A stretch of DNA of 8,559 nucleotides, taken from the NCBI GenBank assembly GCA_011605715.1, contig JAAOZO010000123.1, forward strand, positions 1 through 8,559, in the 5' to 3' direction. The translations under genes and the position numbers were made by a program. Within the stretch, counting starts at the first letter, position 1; every line of letters begins with the position of its first letter. Below the pieces are notes generated by a model. The model had not been told where the DNA came from and did no database searches. It worked only from the letters and a program-made list of their open reading frames with translations. Shown here piece by piece: positions 1 through 7,513 of the stretch. This stretch comes from Nitrososphaerota archaeon (GTDB lineage: Archaea > Thermoproteota > EX4484-205 > JAAOZO01).

Positions 1-1155
1 GTAGAGGAGGCAATCGATATTAGCTCAATAAAGCAAAAAGTAAGCTTACTTAAAAAAGTCTTGTTAAATAGGCTTGAGATAATAAAAGCTAAGGAAAAAC
101 TTGCTAGGTCTAAGTTCTTCGTTTACTTAGAAGGATGGATAAAGGAAAAGGATATTGGTAAGTTAACTTCGTTGCTTAAAGATGGACGCTACGACTATCG
201 ACTATCTTTGGAAGACCCTAAGGAAGGTGAAGAAGATCGCGTCCCAGTGGCACTAGAAAATCCTCCTTTAATAAGAAGCTTTGAAGTTGTAACAACAATG
301 TTTGGCTATCCTAAGTACAATCAAATAGATCCAACTCCATTTTTAGCTATAACCTTTGCGCTCTTCTTTGGTTTAATGTTTGCTGATGTATTTGATGGAT
401 TGTTACTTTTAGCTTTTTCTTTGTTGCTGTATCATGGTCTTGGAAGTAGAAGTCAAGGTGGAAGAAAGTTAAGCGAAATTCTTATAGCGATAAGCTTTTC
501 TTCAATTTTGTTTGGATTCCTTTTTGGTGAGTTCATGGGGGGCATAGTGAACTTGCCTGTTGTATGGTTTAGTGGTTTTGAAAATCCAATGTATTTCCTT
601 GAGGTAGCAATAGTTATTGGTATTACTCAGCTTACAATAGGGTTCATAATAGGGTTCATAAATGAGCTACTTAGGCATAGAATAAAAAATGCGATTGGAG
701 AAAAACTCTCTTGGCTTTTGCTACTCTATGGCATCATCGTAATCTTATTACACTTTTATTACTTACAAAATGACCTTTACCTTTACTTTGGTTCTATGCT
801 TACCATTTCTGGGATTTTCCTTATCCTTATTACGAAACCAATGGACCTAATAGAAATAACTAGAATGATAAGTAATGTTGTTTCTTATGCCAGGATCGTT
901 GCAATAAACATGTCGCATATAGGAATTTCTCGAGCTTTTGCCTTACTTGCTGCTCCTCTACTGTCTCCTGAAAGTGGCATTATAGGATTTCTCTTAGGAG
1001 GCGCAGTACTCCTAATAGCGCATGTATTTATTGTGTTCATAGAAAGCTTTGTTGCATTTGCCCACTCTTTAAGGCTTCACTTCGTAGAGTTCTTTAGTAA
1101 GTTCTTTGAACCAGCAGGGAATGTTTTTATGCCTTTGTCGGTAGTTAAAAAATGA
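1..1155 (+). CDS. atpI: A-type ATP synthase subunit I (a subunit), 5'-partial
   Basis: This is the stator membrane subunit of the A/V-type ATP synthase, which forms the ion half-channels beside the rotor ring. The frame is open from base 1, so the gene begins upstream; the TTG at 61 is internal. 384 codons are visible, against roughly 620-700 aa for the family, so much of the cytosolic N-terminal domain is missing. The visible part starts with the end of the cytosolic arm (codons 1-100), then a conserved junction near 101-114 (FGYPKYNQIDPTPF), then about eight membrane helices. Two family-conserved arginines are present: codon 298 in SYARIVAINMSH (nt 892-894), matching the essential yeast Vph1p R735, and codon 358 in HSLRLHFVEFFSKFF (nt 1072-1074), matching R799. 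The C-terminus is typical. The K gene follows after 14 bp. The family call is secure. Confidence 0.95.
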   Translation, partial: VEEAIDISSIKQKVSLLKKVLLNRLEIIKAKEKLARSKFFVYLEGWIKEKDIGKLTSLLKDGRYDYRLSLEDPKEGEEDRVPVALENPPLIRSFEVVTTMFGYPKYNQIDPTPFLAITFALFFGLMFADVFDGLLLLAFSLLLYHGLGSRSQGGRKLSEILIAISFSSILFGFLFGEFMGGIVNLPVVWFSGFENPMYFLEVAIVIGITQLTIGFIIGFINELLRHRIKNAIGEKLSWLLLLYGIIVILLHFYYLQNDLYLYFGSMLTISGIFLILITKPMDLIEITRMISNVVSYARIVAINMSHIGISRAFALLAAPLLSPESGIIGFLLGGAVLLIAHVFIVFIESFVAFAHSLRLHFVEFFSKFFEPAGNVFMPLSVVKK

Positions 1156-1156
1156 A

Positions 1157-1163
1157 GAGGTGA
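1157..1163 (+). promoter_or_regulatory. Shine-Dalgarno for subunit K (GTG start)
   Basis: GAGGTGA is a 7-base match to the complement of the archaeal 16S rRNA 3' end. It lies 6 nt before the GTG at 1170 and just after the subunit I stop. It supports GTG 1170 as the start of K and suggests strong initiation, as would suit a proteolipid made in multiple copies. Confidence 0.8.
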
Positions 1164-1169
1164 CTAAAA

Positions 1170-1865
1170 GTGGATATCCTTTCTTTGTTCTCTATACTTT
1201 CTGCAATCGGGCTTTCTGGAGTTGGGTCTATACTGGGTATTGCGATGACAGCTTCAGTTAGTACAAGGTTGATAGCTGAAAAGCCAGAGAGGTTTGGAAT
1301 GGCGCTAGTTTTTACGGTGCTTGCTGAAACACCAGTCATCTACGGTTTGCTCATTTCGTTGTTTATCATAATGAGTGGAAGCAGTATAGATAATTTTTAT
1401 TCTTCACTTTCTTTGTTAGGCTCCGGAATTTCTGTTGGTGTAACTGGGCTCTTTTCTGGCCTAGGGATAGGAATAGCAGGTTCAGCTGCAATTGGTGCTA
1501 TAAGTGAGCGAGATGATTTATTTGGAAAAGCGTTAGTATTTGCAGTTTTGCCTGAAAGCATTGTCATCTATGGCTTACTAGTTTCTATTATAATAATGCG
1601 TGGTATTGGTCTTCTCGGTGTTAATACTTTGTATCAAGCAAACAGTTCAACTGCTTATGCTTCCTTAATATCTTCTGCTGTTGTTTGCATAACTGGAGGC
1701 TCTGGTTATTACTTAGGAAAAACTGGCGCTAAGGCTATTTCTTCGCTTCTAAAAGATGAGGACTCTTTCGGAAAAAGTATAGTTTTCGTTGTCTTAATCG
1801 AAGGTATTGCTATCTACGGTTTGTTAGTTGCAATTCTGCTACTAAAGGGGGTGAATATGCTTTAA
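1170..1865 (+). CDS. atpK: A-type ATP synthase subunit K (c proteolipid), triple-hairpin form
   Basis: This is the rotor-ring proteolipid that carries H+ or Na+ past subunit I. The 231 aa protein is about three times the common 8 kDa archaeal c subunit and is an internal triplication of the two-helix hairpin (roughly residues 1-68, 78-144 and 160-227; six membrane helices). Each repeat has a Gly/Ser-rich first helix, a short polar loop (AEKPERFG, SERDDLFG, KDEDSFG) and a second helix with the ion-binding Glu: E53 (VLAETPVIYGLL), E129 (VLPESIVIYGLL) and E211 (VLIEGIAIYGLL). All three carboxylates are retained. The Glu is followed by Thr or Ser in repeats 1 and 2 and by Gly in repeat 3, always with a Tyr five residues after the Glu. 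No Gln like those coordinating Na+ in Enterococcus NtpK is seen. GTG start with a strong ribosome-binding site. The third hairpin is the most divergent. Confidence 0.95.
   Translation: MDILSLFSILSAIGLSGVGSILGIAMTASVSTRLIAEKPERFGMALVFTVLAETPVIYGLLISLFIIMSGSSIDNFYSSLSLLGSGISVGVTGLFSGLGIGIAGSAAIGAISERDDLFGKALVFAVLPESIVIYGLLVSIIIMRGIGLLGVNTLYQANSSTAYASLISSAVVCITGGSGYYLGKTGAKAISSLLKDEDSFGKSIVFVVLIEGIAIYGLLVAILLLKGVNML
1847..1854 (+). promoter_or_regulatory. Shine-Dalgarno inside the 3' end of K, probably for subunit H
   Basis: GGGGGTGA lies within the last codons of K, 12 nt before the TTG at 1867. The spacing is rather long. However, an in-frame stop (TGA 1852-1854) bars any earlier start for H, and the only other upstream codon of interest is an ATA at 1855. 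TTG 1867 is therefore the best-supported start. Confidence 0.55.
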
Positions 1866-1866
1866 T

Positions 1867-2211
1867 TTGTCCTCATTAGTTTTTCTTTCAAAAGATAAGT
1901 TTGATGAAGAACTAAGTTATCTGCTCGAGGTTGAAAAACAAGCCCAAAGCATTATAGAAGATGCTAATAAGGAAGCCGAAAAAATAATGTTTGAAGCTGA
2001 GGAAAAAGCTAGTCAAGAGGAAATAAGGGCAGACCAAGAAGCAGACGAAGAAATAAAGAATTATGAAAAGGAGATCGAAAACGAGATAAGTAACTATAGA
2101 AAAACGAACGAAGAAAAGTTTCGAGAAATATCAAAAACGCTTGAAAAGATCCTAAGCGAAAAGCAAGAAGCTGCAATAAACCTAGTTATAAAAGAGGTGT
2201 TGGGGTTATGA
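1867..2211 (+). CDS. atpH: A-type ATP synthase subunit H (peripheral stalk coiled coil)
   Basis: Subunit H (equivalent to AhaH, or bacterial V-type G) pairs with E to form the peripheral stalk that keeps the A3B3 head from turning with the rotor. The 114 aa protein is highly charged and predicted helical. A long coiled coil spans about residues 14-95, with the alanine/glutamate-rich pattern of this family (EDANKEAEKIMFEAEEKA and onward), and a short amphipathic end reads AAINLVIKEVLGL. No membrane segment is present. The start is TTG, 1 nt after the K stop, and the stop overlaps the E start as ATGA. Sequence in such coils is weakly conserved, so the call rests on length, the Ala/Glu register and position. 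In many euryarchaeal operons H comes before I; here it lies between K and E. A further upstream copy cannot be excluded. Confidence 0.82.
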   Translation: MSSLVFLSKDKFDEELSYLLEVEKQAQSIIEDANKEAEKIMFEAEEKASQEEIRADQEADEEIKNYEKEIENEISNYRKTNEEKFREISKTLEKILSEKQEAAINLVIKEVLGL

Positions 2212-2849
2212 ATAATTCAAAGGCCATAATCATTTCAGAAGCAACTAAAAGCATGGCTGAGCTAGTTTTAAATCGTGCAAAAGAACAAAGAGAAGCAATA
2301 ATTCAAGAAGCAAAAAAGAAAGCAAAAGAGATAATGGATGAAGCTAGAAAAGAAGCTGAAGAAAGAAAAGCAAAACTTATTGAACAAGGGAAAAGGGAAC
2401 TAGACAAACTTAAGGAACAAGAAATTGTAAAAATAAAGATGGAATTCAAAAAAAGGCTATATTCATACGAGTGGAGTCTAATTAGCTCCTTAATTTCAAG
2501 GTCTGTTTCTATCATTGAAAGAATAAGGGATCAAAAAGAGGACTACAGGAGGTATCTCCTAACTTCCTTAACGAGTGCACTTAATTTAATCAGCGATGAA
2601 GAAGTTGTTGTTCACGTTGACGAAAGGGATTTGAACATAATTGAAGACCTTATTAGAACTATGCAGACCTCAAAGAAAATAAAAATAGTACCAGACATAA
2701 CAACAGTCGGAGGCCTAGTTGTAACGTCCAAAGATGGGCTCAAAGAAATCAATGAAACGGTTGAAGCTAGACTAAAGCTAAAGAATCAAGTCATAAGGGA
2801 AAAGTTGTATAACTTTCTTTTTGGTGATTTAAATGTTGGAAGTTGGTGA
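2208..2849 (+). CDS. atpE: A-type ATP synthase subunit E (peripheral stalk)
   Basis: Subunit E partners H in the peripheral stalk and caps the top of the catalytic head through its C-terminal domain. The 213 aa length is in the usual range. Residues about 10-80 form a charged coiled coil (EQREAIIQEAKKKAKEIMDE and onward). Residues about 90-213 form the globular domain, with the hallmark TTVGGLVVTSKDG (165-177), the NETVEARL element (182-189) and a terminal LYNFLFGDL close to the usual LFG ending. The ATG at 2208 overlaps the H stop (ATGA) and is preceded 8 nt upstream by GAGGTG (2194-2199). The 3' end overlaps the C gene by 17 bp. Nothing looks truncated. Confidence 0.93.
   Translation: MNNSKAIIISEATKSMAELVLNRAKEQREAIIQEAKKKAKEIMDEARKEAEERKAKLIEQGKRELDKLKEQEIVKIKMEFKKRLYSYEWSLISSLISRSVSIIERIRDQKEDYRRYLLTSLTSALNLISDEEVVVHVDERDLNIIEDLIRTMQTSKKIKIVPDITTVGGLVVTSKDGLKEINETVEARLKLKNQVIREKLYNFLFGDLNVGSW
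2823..2828 (+). promoter_or_regulatory. Shine-Dalgarno for subunit C inside the 3' end of E
   Basis: GGTGAT lies 4 nt before the ATG at 2833, inside the last codons of E. It supports a C start that overlaps E by 17 bp. The resulting protein begins close to the conserved YAYINAR motif, as expected for this family. Confidence 0.65.
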
Positions 2850-3579
2850 CTACGCTTACATCAACGCAAGATTAACTGCCTTAGAAGTAGAGCTTTACTC
2901 TGCTAGAACTAGAAGAGATGCATACTCTATTTTTTATTCAAGGTTGTCTAACTTAATCAGCTTCTTTCCCGATAAAATAAGGCCTTTTGTAGAATGGTGG
3001 ATTATGAAAGTTGATTTTGAGAACATAAAAGATGTTGCAGCGCAAATATTTGGTGACATACGGTACGACATTTCAAGGCCATTCATAAAGCTAAGAAAAG
3101 AAACCTTACTTAATGTTGCAAGGAGCAAAGATTTCTCTAGCTTTCTTGATATTTTGTCTAACAACCTTGAAAACTTCAAGAAAAGTAGCTTCGAAAGCTT
3201 AAGAAATTATAGTGATTTTGCCCTTAGTTTAGATAAGTATTACTTTGAAAGCTTCAACGATCGTTTGCCTAATGAGCCTGATGCTGAACTCGCTAAAAAG
3301 CTCGTAGCCATAAAGGTGGACTTGTTAAACTTAAATTTAATAGACCGTATTAAGGATCCTAAAAAGTTCTTTTTACCTTATGGGCTTTTGTCGGTTGAAG
3401 ATATAAAAGACAAGAAAAGGCTATCTGAAAGCCTTTTTGAACTCTACAAAGTAAGCAGTAAAGAAGAACTTAAATCTTATCTCTATAGTCTGTGCAAGAG
3501 CTACGATTCAAGCTTCGCAAGTGTAATGGATTTCATAGTATCACATGAGTACTTAATAGAAAAGGGGGTAAAAAGGTAG
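2833..3579 (+). CDS. atpC: A-type ATP synthase subunit C, short form
   Basis: Subunit C (yeast d/Vma6 equivalent) is the funnel-shaped socket linking the rotating shaft D/F to the K ring. The N-terminus has the family start motif YAYINARLTALE (7-18). Two copies of the family's internal helical repeat signature are visible: VDFENIKDVAAQIF (60-73) and KVDLLNLNLIDRIK (161-174), the second followed by FLPYGLLSVEDI (180-191). The protein is 248 aa, against about 350-380 for most archaeal C subunits. It stops at DFIVSHEYLIEKGVKR, about where the last repeat (a Glu-rich helix leading to NLR-type residues) would normally begin. The next gene starts 3 nt later, so no frameshifted remainder is present. 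The gene is intact and well embedded in the operon, so I read it as a natural compact version. Identity is supported by motifs and position, but overall similarity is low. Confidence 0.85.
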   Translation: MLEVGDYAYINARLTALEVELYSARTRRDAYSIFYSRLSNLISFFPDKIRPFVEWWIMKVDFENIKDVAAQIFGDIRYDISRPFIKLRKETLLNVARSKDFSSFLDILSNNLENFKKSSFESLRNYSDFALSLDKYYFESFNDRLPNEPDAELAKKLVAIKVDLLNLNLIDRIKDPKKFFLPYGLLSVEDIKDKKRLSESLFELYKVSSKEELKSYLYSLCKSYDSSFASVMDFIVSHEYLIEKGVKR

Positions 3580-3582
3580 AAG

Positions 3583-3791
3583 ATGAAAGTAGAAGTTTTG
3601 GGAGACGAGAAAACGGTTGTGGCTTTCGCTTCGGCAGGCGTTGGAGGAAAAATTGTTAATAGCAAAGAAGAAGTCCTAAAAGTAGTTAAAGACAGTAAAG
3701 ATGTTGGTGTCTTCTTAGTAGTAGATAAATACTTTCCCCCCAACTATGAGGAAGACTTTCCAATTTTGGTTAGAATTCCTGGGAGGGAGCA

Positions 3792-3795
<4 letters not shown>
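3583..3795 (+). CDS. atpF: A-type ATP synthase subunit F, minimal form
   Basis: Subunit F binds the D coiled coil in the central stalk and is thought to tune rotation and catalysis. The 70 aa protein has the Rossmann-like beginning of the family: MKVEVLGDEKTVVAFASAGV (1-20), then SKEEVLKVV (27-35), DVGVFLVVDKYF (40-51), and the strand FPILVRIPG (59-67) matching the usual YP-(V/I)-(I/L)-EIP motif. Family members are about 100 aa. Two parts are reduced: the helix between the fourth strand and the IPG strand is only PPNYEED, and there is little after IPGREQ, where a C-terminal extension usually lies. The start is ATG 3583, 3 nt after C. Weak purine-rich sites occur at 3564-3569 (GGGGGT) and 3575-3580. 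The stop overlaps the A start (ATGA). Confidence 0.85.
3781..3786 (+). promoter_or_regulatory. Shine-Dalgarno for subunit A
   Basis: GGGAGG, in a longer purine run (3781-3789), lies 5 nt before ATG 3792. Alternative in-frame ATGs follow at 3798 and 3801, at spacings of 11 and 14 nt from the GGGAGG core. The first ATG also makes the ATGA overlap with F, so I prefer it. The three choices differ by only three residues. Confidence 0.6.
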
Positions 3796-5567
<1,772 letters not shown>

Positions 5568-6884
5568 ATGACTCAATCTTTAAGGTACAAGAGTATAACG
5601 TCTATTAATGGACCTTTAGTAGTTGTTAACAATGTTCAAGGAGTTAAGCTAAACGAGTTGGTGGAAATTGAAGTTGGTGATGAAATAAGAGTTGGTCAGG
5701 TAGTAGAGCTTCAAGGAAATATTGCGATTATTCAAGTTCTTCAGGGAACAGCAGGAATTTCTGTTGGTCAATCCTATGTTAGGTTCACAGGTGATACGCT
5801 AAAGATTCCTGTAAGCGAAGAAGTCATCGGAAGAACTTTAAACGGCTTAGGAAGAGCAATCGACGGAGGACCAGAAGTTGTTGGAGAAAAGTTCGACGTT
5901 AATGGTGCCCCAATAAATCCTGTGATGCGTTTGCCACCAAAGGACTTCATTCAAACTGGAATTTCAGTTATAGATGGGTTAATGTCAATAATTAGGGGCC
6001 AAAAGTTGCCGATCTTTAGTGGTTACGGCTTACCTCATAACTTAATAGTTTCTCAAATTGTTAGTCAAGCAAAACTATTAAAAAAACAGGAATCCTTTGC
6101 CGTCGTTTTCTCTGCTCTTGGAATTTCAAATGAAGAAGCAGACTTCTTTAGAGTTGAGCTAGAAAGAGCAAACATACTAGATAGAACTGTGTTCATACTT
6201 AACCTTCAAAGCGATTCAACTATAGAAAGAATAGTGGCGCCAAGAGTTGCTTTAACTGTAGCTGAATACTTAGCTTTTGAGAAAGACTATCATGTTCTCG
6301 TTGTAATGAGCGATATGAGCAATTACTGTGAAGCACTAAGGGAAGTAAGCTTAGCAAGAAATGAAATACCTGGAAGAAGAGGGTACCCCGGCTACATGTA
6401 TAGCGACTTGGCAACAATTTATGAACGAGCTGGAATTATTTCTGGGAAGAAAGGCTCTATTACACAAATGCCTGTTCTAAGTATGCCTGATGACGACATT
6501 ACTCATCCAATTCCAGACCTAACTGGTTATATTACGGAAGGACAAATAGTGTTGAGTAGAAGTTTGCATCTTTCTGGTATTTATCCACCGGTAAATGTTT
6601 TAGCTTCTTTATCAAGACTCATGAAAGATGGCATCGGCAAAGGATACACTAGAGAAGATCATTTTGAAATCTATATGCGTCTCTTTTCGGCTTATGCTGA
6701 AGGCTTAAGAAATAAGGAGCTATCATCAATACTTGGTGAAGAAACCTTAACTTCAGAAGAAAGACAGTACGTAAAGTTCGCAGAAGCATTTGAAAAAAGG
6801 TTTATCCACCAAGGAGTAGACGAAGAAAGAAGCATAGATGAAACTTTAGATTTGGGTTTAGAAGTTCTCTCCATACTAAAATGA
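5568..6884 (+). CDS. atpB: A-type ATP synthase regulatory subunit B
   Basis: Subunit B alternates with A in the hexameric head and binds nucleotide without catalysing turnover, because its P-loop is degenerate. The 438 aa protein is slightly shorter than the usual 455-470. Visible are the N-terminal barrel (SITSINGPLVVV), DFIQTGISVIDG and RGQKLPIFSGYGLPHN. The last ends in the SGYGLPHN segment that replaces Walker A. MSDMSNYCEALREVS, the strongly conserved PGRRGYPGYMYSDLATIYER and DDDITHPIPDLTGYITEGQI follow, then NVLASLSRLM with R350, the arginine contributed to the A catalytic site. After LPHN the usual Glu-Leu/Ile-Ala-Ala reads Leu-Ile-Val-Ser (L159 at the Glu position), which is unusual. 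The gene starts immediately after A and overlaps D by ATGA. Confidence 0.98.
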   Translation: MTQSLRYKSITSINGPLVVVNNVQGVKLNELVEIEVGDEIRVGQVVELQGNIAIIQVLQGTAGISVGQSYVRFTGDTLKIPVSEEVIGRTLNGLGRAIDGGPEVVGEKFDVNGAPINPVMRLPPKDFIQTGISVIDGLMSIIRGQKLPIFSGYGLPHNLIVSQIVSQAKLLKKQESFAVVFSALGISNEEADFFRVELERANILDRTVFILNLQSDSTIERIVAPRVALTVAEYLAFEKDYHVLVVMSDMSNYCEALREVSLARNEIPGRRGYPGYMYSDLATIYERAGIISGKKGSITQMPVLSMPDDDITHPIPDLTGYITEGQIVLSRSLHLSGIYPPVNVLASLSRLMKDGIGKGYTREDHFEIYMRLFSAYAEGLRNKELSSILGEETLTSEERQYVKFAEAFEKRFIHQGVDEERSIDETLDLGLEVLSILK

Positions 6885-7513
6885 GCCTAAGGTTTAAGCC
6901 AACAAGGTACGAGCTACTTAAACTAAACAAGTTACTTAACATAGCTGTTAGAAGTTCAAAAATATTACAGCAAAGGTACCAAATGTTAAGTCAAGAGCTT
7001 TTTAAAACTAGAGATGAACTTAAGAAACTTGGGTTAGATGCTAACAAAGAACTCTTAAAAATTTATAGGTTGTTCGACGAGGCTGAAGAAGAACTAGGAG
7101 AAGACAAAATTAAAAGAGCTGCAGCAACAACGATAAGACTAAATGAGGTAAGCGTCGCGTGGGAAAACGTTAAAGGCATTCTAATTCCTAAGTTATCTTA
7201 CCCTGAGTACTTTCCAAACGTGGAAGATAGAGGCTACTACGTATTAGAAACTGACGAAAAACTCGATAGAGCATCAGAAGAGATGCATAAGTTTCTTTCA
7301 ACCTTAGTAAAATATGTCAATTTGTTGAATCGTCAAAAAATTTTATCAAAAGAATTAAGAAAGATTGAACGAAGATACAAAGCATTAGAGTATGTTTTAA
7401 TTCCAAACCTTGTTAGCCAGAAGAAAAAAATCCTATCAAAGTTGGAGGAAATAGAAAGAGAAGAAATAGCAAGAAAAAAGAAAGTAAAAGAGTTTCTTGA
7501 ATCTAGAAGCTAG
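6881..7513 (+). CDS. atpD: A-type ATP synthase subunit D (central shaft)
   Basis: Subunit D is the long antiparallel coiled-coil axle that turns inside A3B3 and couples catalysis to the ion ring through C and F. Its 210 aa is the normal length. It begins with the family signature FKPTRYELLKLNKLLNIA (5-22) as the N-terminal shaft helix. A variable middle section follows (about 70-125), then the C-terminal shaft helix with ERRYKALEYVLIPNL (163-177), and a lysine/glutamate-rich tail. The ATG overlaps the B stop (ATGA). There is no convincing Shine-Dalgarno nearby, so translation probably depends on reinitiation after B. It is the last gene of the operon here; no subunit G-like reading frame follows. 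Its 3' end overlaps the convergent AN1-protein gene by 11 bp. Confidence 0.96.
   Translation: MSLRFKPTRYELLKLNKLLNIAVRSSKILQQRYQMLSQELFKTRDELKKLGLDANKELLKIYRLFDEAEEELGEDKIKRAAATTIRLNEVSVAWENVKGILIPKLSYPEYFPNVEDRGYYVLETDEKLDRASEEMHKFLSTLVKYVNLLNRQKILSKELRKIERRYKALEYVLIPNLVSQKKKILSKLEEIEREEIARKKKVKEFLESRS
7471..7490 (-). terminator. Possible U-rich terminator for the - strand operon
   Basis: On the - strand this stretch reads CTTTTACTTTCTTTTTTCTT, a T-rich tract about 15-35 nt past the stop of the AN1 membrane-protein gene. A second run of seven T (7430-7424) follows. Archaeal RNA polymerase often terminates at oligo-T on the coding strand without a hairpin. However, the tract is also simply the complement of lysine-rich codons of subunit D, so the assignment is tentative. 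Confidence 0.3.

Noticed and set aside
1145..1339. 64 aa - strand reading frame across the I/K junction
   Set aside because: It is antisense to two well-supported ATPase genes, has no family resemblance and no ribosome-binding context; a shadow of Ser/Ile-rich membrane codons.
2303..3179. - strand reading frames antisense to subunits E and C
   Set aside because: They are Ser/Phe/Leu-rich complements of Lys/Glu-rich coiled-coil codons and fully overlap genes with clear family motifs.
3540..3600. Frameshift explaining the short subunit C
   Set aside because: Only 3 nt separate the C stop from the F start, and the F frame begins at once with its own family motif, so no displaced C remainder exists here.
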